From NCBI RefSeq assembly GCF_001792775.2, contig NZ_MLGE02000001.1, forward strand, positions 1 to 64,000: a stretch of DNA of 64,000 nt, written 5' to 3'. The notes beneath the pieces are model-generated. The model saw only the letters and a list, made by a program, of their open reading frames with translations. It did no database searches and was not told where the DNA came from. A program made the position numbers and the translations under genes. Every line of letters starts with the position of its first letter. Positions within the stretch are counted from its first letter, which is position 1. Origin of the DNA: Staphylococcus pseudintermedius. GTDB lineage: Bacteria > Bacillota > Bacilli > Staphylococcales > Staphylococcaceae. Of the stretch, positions 1 through 12,497 are shown piece by piece.

Positions 1-1170
1 ACCTTTACCCGCTTTTTGATGTATTAATGAATTTAATTCACTGTTATCTAATAGCGTATAACTTGGTATTGCCTTACCTTTTTGTAAATTCTTTTTCTTA
101 TAATCTTCATACAATTGATGACCTAATTGGTGTCGATTCTGCTTTTCAACGTTCAATTCAACTTTTATTTTACCACTATCAATGGCATCCGTTATTTCCT
201 TTTTAGCTGATTTTTGTAAAACTTTATCGTACTCAACGCTGTATTTCCCTTGTCTATCTTTGAAGAACTTGTCACGCCAGTTACCTACATGTGGCACTGT
301 CGTACTTCGACAATGGGGATGCATCGGCGGGGCATTGACACCTGGCACCATGTCTTTGACTTTAAACACTTTCTTATCATAATGACGACAGATTTTAGAT
401 GTCTTTTCATCACGTTTCGCCACGAACTCATATTCGGCATCGTCACCCATTGTCTCTAAATAATGCAATTTCTGCGCTTCTGTTTGAACGCGTGCAGCTT
501 CGGTAATCAATAACCTTTTCGTATTAGCGACTGTCTGCTTCTGTTTCTTACGTATCTCAGGCACAAACTCATACGGATGTCGGCCACGTAACATTACATG
601 ACTGGCCATCCGCTCAACATCTTTTCTGAGTTCATCTTGATTGTTCCAAAGTCGCTCAGACCAATTCAGCTTGCCAAAGTTAGAATACACAATCGCTTCC
701 ACATCTGTCGGCTTCACATGCACATCAGCCCCTAAAATTCCCGCTTGATGTCGTAATGTACGTGTCACAGTCTCTTGTAGATGATGATTCACCACATTCT
801 CTTGTTCTGCATAGCCTTTCGTCACAATCAAACCGAGCTCATGCTTTAACAACTGCTCACGGCTCACATACATGGCTGTATTGTAGCGTTTAAGTTCTTT
901 ATTCGCTTTTTCGCTAAAATCTTTATTTTCAACATACGCCTTCGCTTGCATTTGAAACATTTCAACATCGAACGCATCCACAATCTTTTTTGCTTCTCGC
1001 CAGTCAATCCCCTCAGCCGTCGCAAGCTTCCCATAATACGCTAATAATGTTTTGTAGATATCCGCAATCATCATCGCAACGATACGCTCAATTTCAGCTA
1101 CTTTAGCTGCATCCTCAAGCGTCTCAGATTGTATCGCTTGTTGTGCCCGCTCTAACCAGTAATCACTCAA
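1..1170 (-). CDS. Phage minor head protein (SPP1 gp7/MuF family), 3' end cut by window
   Basis: An uninterrupted minus-strand frame runs from a stop near 1237-1239 to base 1, so the C-terminus lies outside the window. It encodes a helical N-terminal part beginning around SDYWLERAQ and the hallmark MuF segment KICRHYD...VPGVNAPPMHPHCRSTT at about 395-295. MuF/gp7 proteins are minor capsid proteins next to the portal in tailed phages. After the MuF domain the frame continues into KQNRHQLGHQLYEDY and SYTLLDNSELNSLIHQ, which resembles the start of a polymorphic toxin type 50 domain. No ATG with a ribosome binding site is present; a TTG at 1170 is the nearest plausible start, and the portal gene expected upstream is absent. 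It may therefore be a 5'-truncated prophage remnant. The family call is firm; the toxin tail is inference. Confidence 0.75.
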   Translation of the reverse strand, partial: MSDYWLERAQQAIQSETLEDAAKVAEIERIVAMMIADIYKTLLAYYGKLATAEGIDWREAKKIVDAFDVEMFQMQAKAYVENKDFSEKANKELKRYNTAMYVSREQLLKHELGLIVTKGYAEQENVVNHHLQETVTRTLRHQAGILGADVHVKPTDVEAIVYSNFGKLNWSERLWNNQDELRKDVERMASHVMLRGRHPYEFVPEIRKKQKQTVANTKRLLITEAARVQTEAQKLHYLETMGDDAEYEFVAKRDEKTSKICRHYDKKVFKVKDMVPGVNAPPMHPHCRSTTVPHVGNWRDKFFKDRQGKYSVEYDKVLQKSAKKEITDAIDSGKIKVELNVEKQNRHQLGHQLYEDYKKKNLQKGKAIPSYTLLDNSELNSLIHQKAGKG

Positions 1171-1297
1171 GTTCGACTTTTTTGATTTAAACGATACTTT
1201 TATTTCAATGATTATTAGTTGTATCAATTGCAAGCGTTACATAAATCCTTTTAATGAACCAGTAACTTTAATACAAACCATTACTCATCCATCCGGT

Positions 1298-1374
1298 TAC
1301 TCATATAAAAAATCACTTATTCCTTATTGTTGTTGGACTAAGCGCTCTATTTTTTATGTATATTGTAGAAAGCT
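1298..1374. repeat. Degenerate copy of a hairpin repeat
   Basis: This stretch matches 1963-2033 closely: the same 22-base block ending in TTTTTTATGTATATTGTAG follows a hairpin arm TGGACTAAG. Here the opposite arm has decayed, so the stem is weaker. It looks like a duplicated terminator unit left over from rearrangement rather than part of a gene. The 72-codon plus-strand frame across it (1208-1426) shows no recognisable domain. Confidence 0.55.
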
Positions 1375-1439
1375 GTTTTCAATAGATGAATCTAATGTAT
1401 TAGACAAAGTGAAGTTGTTATGTTAATTTATAAATATAA

Positions 1440-1468
1440 AAGGCAACACACATGAAGTGTATTGCCTT
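1440..1468 (-). terminator. Terminator of the small toxin transcript
   Basis: On the minus strand AAGGCAATACAC and GTGTGTTGCCTT form a stem followed by TTATA. It lies about 110 nt past the toxin stop codon and would close its message beyond the antitoxin overlap. Confidence 0.6.
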
Positions 1469-1510
1469 AATGAGACCGTTAAAAAGACGGTGGATTATTA
1501 CTTGATTATT

Positions 1511-1554
1511 AAATAACCATCACATTCTCCAAAGCTAGTGATGGTTATTTTTTT
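1511..1554 (+). terminator. Terminator of the antitoxin RNA
   Basis: A 13-bp stem (AAATAACCATCAC / GTGATGGTTATTT) is followed by TTTT on the plus strand. It sits within the region transcribed for the toxin message on the other strand. Confidence 0.65.
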
Positions 1555-1577
1555 GATTTTTTATCGATTGAGACAAC

Positions 1578-1649
1578 TTAATGTATGAGGGCTACAGTAA
1601 ATGTACCAAACCCTAGCATAATCATTAGTGCATCTGCAATACTAATCAT
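1578..1649 (-). CDS. Small hydrophobic toxin peptide, holin-like/SprG type (23 aa)
   Basis: The peptide reads MISIADALMIMLGFGTFTVA followed by LIH and a stop: a single membrane-spanning segment of the holin-like toxin/SprG family, whose members insert into the membrane and whose translation is blocked by an antisense RNA. The start has a good ribosome site (AAGGAGAG, 6 nt upstream). Just upstream, the codons for KSLERR correspond to the leader of the long form of S. aureus SprG1, but here that leader is in another frame and stops after a few residues, so only the short form can be made. The peptide also lacks the charged C-terminal tail usual in the family, suggesting a minimal or decayed toxin. 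The antisense RNA lies at its 3' side. Confidence 0.7.
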   Translation of the reverse strand: MISIADALMIMLGFGTFTVALIH

Positions 1650-2228
1650 TAAAGCCTCTCCTTTCTAAAGATTTTGTTGATGCTCTCATAGGCATCACCT
1701 CACTTTATACTAAGATAGCCACCATCTATCTAACTTTCTCACCTGTTTATTTTATAGTGACAACAACATTTCGCCTAGTTATGTTAAATTTAAATCAGCA
1801 TCTACAAGATAAGCCATAAGCAATTATTGTGTTGGCACATGATAACTTCTGGTATGAATACTGATTGTTTACAGTTATGTAAAAATGAAAAAAACGATTG
1901 ATAATGCGCTCAGTAAGCCAATAACAAACTATTACTCAATTAGTAATTCCACTGTCTACCAATAAAAAAGCACCTAATCCATATTGTTCACTGGACTAAG
2001 TGCTTTATTTTTTATGTATATTGTAGAAAAATGAGATGATTGATCACTTGTGGCTAAACGACTCAAATCTTGTGACTAAATTTGTGTTTTGGGCACCTTC
2101 AATCAGCCACATTGTGACCAAAAATTTTAAAAACTAAGTTAAGTATAGTTAAATTTTGTTTTCTATGTATTTAATGAAGTAGTCTCAAATCCTTGATATG
2201 ACAGTGTTTTGAGCTTATATGTAAAAAG
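1650..2228. other. Intergenic stretch between toxin locus and tRNA array
   Basis: No credible gene was found on either strand. It contains the better-preserved copy of the hairpin repeat at 1963-2033 and otherwise AT-rich sequence. Its position beyond the 3' end of tRNA-Ser(GGA), next to phage DNA, is typical of the junction zone of an integrated element, but no integrase or obvious attachment duplication was seen. Confidence 0.5.
1963..2033. repeat. Hairpin repeat, intact copy
   Basis: AGCACCTAATCCA and TGGACTAAGTGCT form a stem around TATTGTTCAC, with A-rich and T-rich flanks, so it can act as a bidirectional terminator. It shares the hairpin arm and the following 20 or so bases with 1298-1374. 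Confidence 0.6.
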
Positions 2229-2266
2229 AGAGCCGAAAAAGTTTAAACTACTTTTTCGGCTCCTTA
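2229..2266 (-). terminator. Terminator of the rRNA–tRNA operon
   Basis: GAGCCGAAAAAGT and its complement flank an 8-nt loop; on the minus strand the stem is followed by TCTTTTT. It lies directly after the last tRNA of the array and should end the long rrn transcript. Confidence 0.8.
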
Positions 2267-2355
2267 CGGAAAGTGAGGGATTCGAACCCTCGAGACGCTT
2301 GTGGCGCCTACACGCGTTCCAAGCGTGCTCCTTCGGCCAACTCGGACAACTTTCC
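2267..2355 (-). tRNA. tRNA-Ser (GGA)
   Basis: Long variable arm, T arm GGTTCGAATCC and anticodon loop TTGGAAC. Last gene of the array; its 3' end faces the phage-derived DNA, the usual place for element integration. Confidence 0.95.
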
Positions 2356-2404
2356 ACCTTATAAAATATAAAAAATCAGAAGCGATATTTCACTTCTGAC
2401 TATA

Positions 2405-2476
2405 TGACCCCTACGGGACTCGAACCCGTGTTACCGCCGTGAAAGGGCGGTGTCTTAACCGCTTGACCAAGGGGCC
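2405..2476 (-). tRNA. tRNA-Glu (TTC)
   Basis: Acceptor GGCCCCT pairs with AGGGGTC; anticodon loop CTTTCAC gives TTC. CCA is not encoded. Confidence 0.95.
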
Positions 2477-2477
2477 G

Positions 2478-2552
2478 TGGCTCCACAGGTAGGACTCGAA
2501 CCTACGACCGATCGGTTAACAGCCGATAGCTCTACCACTGAGCTACTGTGGA
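2478..2552 (-). tRNA. tRNA-Asn (GTT)
   Basis: Acceptor TCCACAG/CTGTGGA, anticodon GTT in loop CTGTTAA, encoded CCA at the 3' end. Confidence 0.95.
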
Positions 2553-2559
2553 ATAACAA

Positions 2560-2633
2560 TGGAGCGGGTGATGGGAATCGAACCCACAACATCAGCTTGG
2601 AAGGCTGAGGTTTTGCCATTAAACTACACCCGC
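2560..2633 (-). tRNA. tRNA-Gly (TCC)
   Basis: Acceptor GCGGGTG/CACCCGC (see 2564-2570 and 2627-2633), anticodon loop CTTCCAA, encoded CCA. Confidence 0.95.
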
Positions 2634-2652
2634 ATTAAAAATAAACGATATA

Positions 2653-2726
2653 GGCGGTTGATGGGAATCGAACCCACGAGTGTCGGAACCACAATCCGAT
2701 GCGTTAACCACTTCGCCACAACCGCC
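2653..2726 (-). tRNA. tRNA-His (GTG)
   Basis: Eight-base acceptor with the extra 5' G typical of tRNA-His; anticodon loop TTGTGGT gives GTG. CCA is not encoded. Confidence 0.94.
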
Positions 2727-2739
2727 GTGATTTAAGAAG

Positions 2740-2812
2740 TGGTTCAGGACGGAATCGAACCGCCGACACAAGGATTTTCAGTCCTTTGCTCTACCGACTG
2801 AGCTACTGAACC
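2740..2812 (-). tRNA. tRNA-Phe (GAA)
   Basis: Acceptor GGTTCAG/CTGAACC and anticodon loop CTGAAAA giving GAA; CCA is not encoded. Confidence 0.95.
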
Positions 2813-2822
2813 ATTTTAATAA

Positions 2823-2899
2823 TGGCGGTCCCGACGGGAATCGAACCCGCGATCTCCTGCGTGACAGGCAGGCGTGTTAAACCGCTCCACTACGGGACC
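2823..2899 (-). tRNA. tRNA-Asp (GTC)
   Basis: Acceptor GGTCCCG/CGGGACC, anticodon loop CTGTCAC giving GTC, encoded CCA. Confidence 0.95.
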
Positions 2900-2913
2900 A
2901 CTTATAAATAATA

Positions 2914-2987
<74 letters not shown>

Positions 2988-3004
2988 GTAATAAAAAATA
3001 ATAA

Positions 3005-3097
3005 TGGCGGAGGAAGAGGGATTCGAACCCCCGCGAGCCGTTAAGCCCCTGTCGGTTTTCAAGACCGATCCCTTCAGCCAGACTTGGGTATTCCTCC
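3005..3097 (-). tRNA. tRNA-Ser (TGA), copy 1
   Basis: Long variable arm, anticodon loop CTTGAAA giving TGA, encoded CCA. It is identical to the copy at 17676-17768. Confidence 0.96.
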
Positions 3098-3105
3098 GAA
3101 TTATA

Positions 3106-3179
3106 TGGACCTTGCAGGACTCGAACCTGCGACCGAACGGTTATGAGCCGTTAGCTCTAACCAACTGAGCTAAAGGTCC
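3106..3179 (-). tRNA. tRNA-Ile2 (CAT, lysidine-modified)
   Basis: Anticodon reads CAT, but the body (GGACCTTTAGCTCAGTTGG, discriminator A) matches the Bacillales tRNA whose C34 is changed to lysidine so that it reads AUA as isoleucine. The assignment is from recalled family sequence rather than computed. Confidence 0.8.
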
Positions 3180-3204
3180 TAATAATATTTTCAACTAAAA
3201 TTAG

Positions 3205-3278
3205 TGGCGGCGGAGGGGATCGAACCCCCGACCTCACGGGTATGAACCGTACGCTCTAGCCAGCTGAGCTACGCCGCC
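3205..3278 (-). tRNA. Elongator tRNA-Met (CAT)
   Basis: Anticodon loop TTCATAC with acceptor GGCGGCG/CGCCGCC, fully paired and without initiator features. Confidence 0.88.
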
Positions 3279-3308
3279 TTATGTAGTTGTATTAGTATTA
3301 AATTTAAA

Positions 3309-3384
3309 TGGTGGAGACTAGCGGGATCGAACCGCTGACCTCCTGCGTGCAAAGCAGGCGCTCTCCCAGCTGAGCTAAGCCCCC
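3309..3384 (-). tRNA. tRNA-Ala (TGC)
   Basis: Anticodon loop TTTGCAC, encoded CCA. The acceptor contains two G·T pairs (GGGGGCT against AGTCTCC). Confidence 0.95.
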
Positions 3385-3406
3385 ATATAAATAATTTTAA
3401 AAGCTA

Positions 3407-3480
3407 TCGGGAAGACAGGATTTGAACCTGCGACCCCTTGGTCCCAAACCAAGTGCTCTACCAAGCTGAGCTACTTCCCG
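3407..3480 (-). tRNA. tRNA-Pro (TGG)
   Basis: Acceptor CGGGAAG/CTTCCCG and anticodon loop TTTGGGA giving TGG. Confidence 0.95.
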
Positions 3481-3493
3481 TAAGGTAATGTAG

Positions 3494-3567
3494 CGCGCCC
3501 GATAGGAGTCGAACCCATAACCTTTTGATCCGTAGTCAAACGCTCTATCCAATTGAGCTACGGGCGC
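3494..3567 (-). tRNA. tRNA-Arg (ACG)
   Basis: Acceptor GCGCCCG/CGGGCGC and anticodon loop CTACGGA giving ACG, which TadA would deaminate to ICG. Confidence 0.95.
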
Positions 3568-3584
3568 ATATGAAACAGAAACAA

Positions 3585-3673
3585 TGGTGCCGAGGACCGG
3601 AATCGAACCGGTACGGTGATCTCTCACCGCAGGATTTTAAGTCCTGTGCGTCTGCCAGTTCCGCCACCCCGGC
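3585..3673 (-). tRNA. tRNA-Leu (TAA)
   Basis: Class II tRNA with a long variable arm, anticodon loop CTTAAAA, encoded CCA. Confidence 0.95.
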
Positions 3674-3679
3674 AAATAA

Positions 3680-3754
3680 TGGAGCAGAAGACGGGATTCG
3701 AACCCGCGACCCCAACCTTGGCAAGGTTGTATTCTACCGCTGAACTACTTCTGC
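3680..3754 (-). tRNA. tRNA-Gly (GCC)
   Basis: Acceptor GCAGAAG/CTTCTGC, anticodon loop TTGCCAA, encoded CCA. Confidence 0.95.
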
Positions 3755-3757
3755 ATA

Positions 3758-3839
3758 TGCGGGTGAAGGGAGTCGAACCCCCACGCCGTAAGGCGCTAGA
3801 TCCTAAGTCTAGTGCGTCTGCCAATTCCGCCACACCCGC
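3758..3839 (-). tRNA. tRNA-Leu (TAG)
   Basis: Class II tRNA, anticodon loop CTTAGGA giving TAG, acceptor GCGGGTG/CACCCGC. Confidence 0.95.
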
Positions 3840-3843
3840 AAAG

Positions 3844-3916
3844 TGAGCCATAGAGGATTCGAACCTCTGACCCTCTGATTAAAAGTCAGATGCTCTACCA
3901 ACTGAGCTAATGGCTC
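3844..3916 (-). tRNA. tRNA-Lys (TTT)
   Basis: Acceptor GAGCCAT/ATGGCTC and anticodon loop CTTTTAA giving TTT. Confidence 0.95.
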
Positions 3917-3920
3917 ATCA

Positions 3921-3996
<76 letters not shown>

Positions 3997-4019
3997 TACT
4001 CATATTTATTTTTTAAAAA

Positions 4020-4095
4020 TGGTGGAGAATGACGGGATCGAACCGCCGACCCTCTGCTTGTAAGGCAGATGCTCTCCCAGCTGAGCTAATTCTCC
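4020..4095 (-). tRNA. tRNA-Val (TAC)
   Basis: First tRNA after the 5S gene; acceptor GGAGAAT/ATTCTCC, anticodon loop CTTACAA, encoded CCA. Confidence 0.95.
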
Positions 4096-4107
4096 AATTA
4101 TGTAATA

Positions 4108-4222
4108 ACCTGGCACCGTCCTACTCTCGCGGAACGTAAGTCCGACTACCATCGGCGCTAAAGAGCTTAACTTCTGTGTTCGGCATGGGAACAGGTGTGA
4201 CCTCTTTGCCATTGGCACCAGA
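4108..4222 (-). rRNA. rrf: 5S ribosomal RNA
   Basis: The minus strand contains the Staphylococcus 5S core, including CCCATGCCGAACACAGAAG and GGTAGTCGGACTTACG, with ends TCTGGTGCC and GGTGCCAGGT pairing as helix I. It lies 80 nt after the 23S gene and 12 nt before tRNA-Val. Ends are estimated from recalled 5S boundaries. Confidence 0.93.
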
Positions 4223-4301
4223 TTAAGTTGTTGAATGTCATACATTCAAAACTAGATAGTAAGTATATTTATCACAAGCATTACCTTATGAACAATTATG
4301 T

Positions 4302-9167
<4,866 letters not shown>

Positions 9168-9317
9168 GAAGTAAGCTTGATATAGCTCGTTGATTGTTTA
9201 AGTCAATCACTCTCGAAAGTACTTTTGAAGTACTCAAATTATTGGAATTAACGTTGACATATTGTCATTCAGTTTTCAATGTTCATGTCATTTCTTTTTT
9301 TGACTCGACAAGAATTA

Positions 9318-9346
9318 ATTATACACAAGTCATTCAACAAAGTCAA
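9318..9346 (-). promoter_or_regulatory. rrn promoter, proximal
   Basis: TTGACT and TATAAT are separated by exactly 17 nt on the minus strand, about 150 nt before the 16S gene. This is the strongest sigma-A-type promoter seen in the window. Confidence 0.8.
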
Positions 9347-9411
9347 CAACTTTTTTTAATTAATTTTTCATCTTCGTTGTGGCAACTTATTGTGCCGCTC
9401 AACAAGATATA

Positions 9412-9440
9412 ACTATACAGCCTTTTAAACAGTTTAACAA
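9412..9440 (-). promoter_or_regulatory. rrn promoter, distal candidate
   Basis: TTGTTA-17-TATAGT on the minus strand, 94 nt upstream of the proximal promoter. Tandem promoters are usual for Gram-positive rrn operons; this one is a weaker match. Confidence 0.5.
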
Positions 9441-9650
9441 TCATAAAAATTACACCATTTCAATCACTTTGTTATATAAAGCGCACATTGTTGTTTTTTA
9501 TTTTTAGGATGAATTGAAAAAAATGTAATCAAACATTCTATCTCAACTACAGCCAACCTAATCATTTGCTGCATACTTCATATAGCACCCCACATCAAAC
9601 GTTTTAAAATCGCATCTTTTTTATACATAATCCCCCCCGAATCCATAACA

Positions 9651-9699
9651 ACAAAAAAGAAAAGCAACATGTGTATGCAACCACCCATGTCGCTTTTCT
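9651..9699 (-). terminator. Terminator after recR
   Basis: GAAAAGCGACATG and CATGTTGCTTTTC flank a 15-nt loop, followed by TTTTTTG on the minus strand, 19 nt past the recR stop. It separates the dnaX-ybaB-recR unit from the rrn promoters. Confidence 0.8.
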
Positions 9700-9717
9700 T
9701 CATATAAGTTTAAACCA

Positions 9718-10314
9718 TTACATTTCCGTACGGCCAGAAATCGCTCTCGACAATGTCACTTCATCCGCATATTCCAAATCGCCACCTACCGACAAACCTT
9801 GTGCCAATCGCGTCACACGAATACCCAAAGGTTTAACAAGGCGTGAGATGTACATCGCTGTAGATTCACCTTCTAAATTCGGGTTCATAGCTAAAATTAA
9901 CTCTTTGACCCCTTCATCTTTTAAGCGTTCTACTAAACTTGGAATATTGATGTCTTCAGGTCCGATACCATCCATAGGTGAAATCGTCCCGTGTAGCACA
10001 TGATATAACCCTTTATATTCTTTCATTTTCTCCATCGCAATCACATCTTTATCATCTTCAACGACACAAATCATTGAACGATCACGCTGTTTATCTTCAC
10101 AAATATAACAAGGGTCTTGTTCGGTAATATGACCACATACACTACAATAGGTGAGTTCTCGTTTAACATCTACGAGTGCTTTAGCAAATTGTACGACGTC
10201 ATCTTCTTTCATATCTAGTACGTGAAATGCCAGACGTTGAGCCGTCTTAGGACCAATGCCTGGCAATTTCATGAAACTATCAATCAGTTTCGATATCGGT
10301 TGAGGATAATGCAT
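9718..10314 (-). CDS. recR: Recombination mediator protein RecR
   Basis: RecR works with RecO (and RecF) to load RecA onto SSB-coated gaps during recombinational repair. The 198-residue protein has the expected order: an N-terminal helix-hairpin-helix ([14 protein letters not shown], 17-30), a four-cysteine zinc finger at C57, C60, C69 and C72, and a Toprim domain starting at [10 protein letters not shown] (81-90). Length and start agree with the family. The start codon comes one base after the ybaB stop, so ybaB and recR are translationally linked, and dnaX precedes both, the conserved Firmicute dnaX-ybaB-recR cluster. Confidence 0.97.
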   Translation of the reverse strand: MHYPQPISKLIDSFMKLPGIGPKTAQRLAFHVLDMKEDDVVQFAKALVDVKRELTYCSVCGHITEQDPCYICEDKQRDRSMICVVEDDKDVIAMEKMKEYKGLYHVLHGTISPMDGIGPEDINIPSLVERLKDEGVKELILAMNPNLEGESTAMYISRLVKPLGIRVTRLAQGLSVGGDLEYADEVTLSRAISGRTEM

Positions 10315-10315
10315 C

Positions 10316-10636
10316 TTACATCATTCCTGGGATGTTAAGACCTTTAGTATGTTTACCTAAACGCTCTGCAGTTAATGCATCTGCTTTATTCATCGCTTCG
10401 TTTGTTGCTGCTAATACTAGGTCTTGTAACATTTCTACGTCTTCAGGGTCTACCACTTCTTCATTAATGATGACATCGACCACTTCTTTATGTCCAGAAA
10501 CAACGACTTTGACCATGCCACCGCCAGCTGTTCCTTCAACGTGTTCTTCTTTTAATTTTTCTTGCTCTTCTGCCATTTTCTTTTGCATTTTTTGCATTTG
10601 TTTCATCATTTGTTGCATATTTCCGCCACCGCGCAT
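10316..10636 (-). CDS. Nucleoid-associated protein, YbaB/EbfC family
   Basis: A 106-residue DNA-binding protein of the YbaB/EbfC family, which forms small dimers that coat DNA. The sequence starts [15 protein letters not shown], continues as a charged coiled coil to about residue 35, then a glycine-rich turn and the conserved [14 protein letters not shown] segment, ending in NIPGMM. I chose the ATG at 10636 because AAGGAGG lies 8 nt before it; an in-frame ATG 24 nt further upstream lacks a ribosome site. It sits between dnaX and recR. Confidence 0.93.
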   Translation of the reverse strand: MRGGGNMQQMMKQMQKMQKKMAEEQEKLKEEHVEGTAGGGMVKVVVSGHKEVVDVIINEEVVDPEDVEMLQDLVLAATNEAMNKADALTAERLGKHTKGLNIPGMM

Positions 10637-10727
10637 AAATAAATCCTCCTTAATTTTCAACTCTATGATAATAAGAGCTTGTCTCTCTTAGATTCGATTT
10701 CAATTATACATACCTTTCAATCGCTTG

Positions 10728-12431
10728 TCATGTTTCTTCGTCCATCAGATGCACCATCTCTTCGCCAAACAAATCTTTTGCAGTTTGTACGACGTCATTT
10801 TGTTGTTCAGCAGGTTTTTTCGCTTCTGATGCGTTGCTCTGAGTATTTCCGCGTTTACGATTTGAAATGTAATCACTGCGGACCTGCATCCATTTATCAG
10901 CTGGGACACCGACCACTTCTACAGATTTGTTAATCATATCTTTCACGACATTTTCAATACTTCGCTTTTTCTCTTCATCTTTTTTCAAGATTTCGCAATG
11001 AATTTCTTCGTCAAATTTGATTAACACTTTATCTTCACTTGCTGCGACAGGTTCTGAATTTTGAAGTAGGCTGACGAGCGATTTTTGATTGCGATCTTTC
11101 GCATATTGAATGACATCCGCCCAACGTTCTTTAATAAGCGCAATGTCTTCTTTATTCGCTTTATCCAATACTTTCGCAATTTGTTCAATAGAATACGTCG
11201 AACCGCTTCCCCTACGTTTAGCTGCTGCTGGTGGCTTAGGTTGTGCGGTCGCGGTTGAGAAGCCTTGAGATTTTAATGTTTGTAACTCAGACTCCAACGC
11301 TTCCATTCGTCTCATCATCGCGTCATGTTGTTCAGTTGGCGCATGATTGACTACGACTTCACCTGTACGGTTCACTTCTTTCACCATTTCAGATAACTTC
11401 ACGAGCAAGACTTCTAAATGGACGTTTTGATTCACACTAAATCGAATGGATACGAGTGTATCGTTAATGACATCTATCATTTTGTATAAGACTTCTAAAT
11501 TGAATGGCATAAGCGCATCGTATTCTGTTTCTAATTGCGTCGTTTTTGCCATAATCGTATCTCTTACAAAATAAATCATGTCATTAATGAGACGATTCAC
11601 TTCTTTCCCTTCGCTCACAAATTGATGATAACGTTCAAAGGCTTCATGGACGTGACCTTGAACAACGTCTTGGAAAAGAGCGTTGAGATCAGACTCATCT
11701 AAACTTCCTGTCACATCTAAAGCATCCTTTAATGTCAAACGTTCATCACCAAATGCAATCGCTTGGTCCATAATACTGAGCGCATCACGCATCCCACCTT
11801 CAGACACTTTAGCAATAAACGTCAAAGCAGCCTCATCAAACTCAATTTGTTGTTGGTGTGCCACATAGCGCAAACGGTCCACAATACGGTTGGCATTAAT
11901 CGCCTTGAAGTCAAAGCGTTGTGCACGCGAAATAATCGTCGGCGGTATTTTATGTGGTTCAGTCGTCGCAAGAATAAAAATGGCGTGTGCAGGCGGCTCT
12001 TCTAACGTTTTCAACAACGCATTGAATGCCCCTGTCGTCAACATGTGCACCTCATCGATAATGTACACTTTATATTTCGATTCACTCGGGGCATATTTCA
12101 CCTTATCACGAATATTACGAATTTCGTCGACACCATTGTTGCTTGCTGCGTCAATTTCAATCACATCAGAATTGTACCCTTGTGTGATTCCTTTACAACT
12201 TGCACATTCATTACACGGTTCGCCATCATCGCGTACTTCACAGTTAATCGCTTTGGCAAATATTTTAGCGATACTCGTTTTCCCAGTACCACGTGGCCCA
12301 CTAAAAATATAAGCATGCGACTGTTTACCTTTAGCAATAGCATTTTTAAGTGTTTTGGTCACATGCTCCTGCCCTACAACATCTTCAAAGCTTTGGGGGC
12401 GAAACATACGATATAATGCTTGGTAATCCAA
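10728..12431 (-). CDS. dnaX: DNA polymerase III subunit gamma/tau
   Basis: The clamp-loader ATPase that loads the sliding clamp and links the replicative polymerases. The 567-residue protein shows Walker A GPRGTGKTS (45-53), zinc-binding cysteines C64, C73, C76 and C79, Walker B YIIDEVH (123-129), and the sensor motif SRAQRF (168-173), followed by the collar domain and a variable C-terminal tail. The start is TTG at 12431, preceded by GGAGGTG, and aligns with the usual N-terminus (DYQALYRMFRPQ). I saw no A-rich slippery stretch that would suggest programmed production of a short gamma form. It heads the dnaX-ybaB-recR unit. Confidence 0.97.
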   Translation of the reverse strand: MDYQALYRMFRPQSFEDVVGQEHVTKTLKNAIAKGKQSHAYIFSGPRGTGKTSIAKIFAKAINCEVRDDGEPCNECASCKGITQGYNSDVIEIDAASNNGVDEIRNIRDKVKYAPSESKYKVYIIDEVHMLTTGAFNALLKTLEEPPAHAIFILATTEPHKIPPTIISRAQRFDFKAINANRIVDRLRYVAHQQQIEFDEAALTFIAKVSEGGMRDALSIMDQAIAFGDERLTLKDALDVTGSLDESDLNALFQDVVQGHVHEAFERYHQFVSEGKEVNRLINDMIYFVRDTIMAKTTQLETEYDALMPFNLEVLYKMIDVINDTLVSIRFSVNQNVHLEVLLVKLSEMVKEVNRTGEVVVNHAPTEQHDAMMRRMEALESELQTLKSQGFSTATAQPKPPAAAKRRGSGSTYSIEQIAKVLDKANKEDIALIKERWADVIQYAKDRNQKSLVSLLQNSEPVAASEDKVLIKFDEEIHCEILKKDEEKKRSIENVVKDMINKSVEVVGVPADKWMQVRSDYISNRKRGNTQSNASEAKKPAEQQNDVVQTAKDLFGEEMVHLMDEET

Positions 12432-12460
12432 TTTGGCACCTCCGAATTAACAATGATTTC

Positions 12461-12469
12461 ATTATAGCA
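12461..12469 (-). promoter_or_regulatory. Extended -10 promoter of dnaX
   Basis: TGCTATAAT on the minus strand, 30 nt before the dnaX start, fits an extended -10 element. No good -35 hexamer is visible. Confidence 0.45.
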
Positions 12470-12497
12470 CGTTACGACTGATTTGTATGGCGACATC

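Larger units (their letters stand above)
1440..1554 (+). ncRNA. Putative type I antitoxin RNA (SprF-like)
   Basis: The plus strand opposite the 3' part of the small toxin message carries a hairpin at 1511-1550 (AAATAACCATCAC paired with GTGATGGTTATTT) followed by a T-run, a good intrinsic terminator for a rightward RNA. The toxin message would end at the other hairpin, 1440-1468, so the two transcripts overlap tail to tail, as in the staphylococcal SprG/SprF type I systems. The RNA 5' end is a guess; no strong promoter was identified. Confidence 0.55.

Noticed and set aside
1208..1426. Plus-strand frame of 72 codons next to the phage relic
   Set aside because: It runs through a duplicated non-coding hairpin unit, lacks a ribosome site and shows no recognisable domain.
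2163..2357. Minus-strand frame of 64 codons
   Set aside because: It overlaps tRNA-Ser(GGA) and the operon terminator entirely.
10728..12431. Programmed frameshift producing a short DnaX form
   Set aside because: I found no A-rich slippery sequence in the expected part of the gene.
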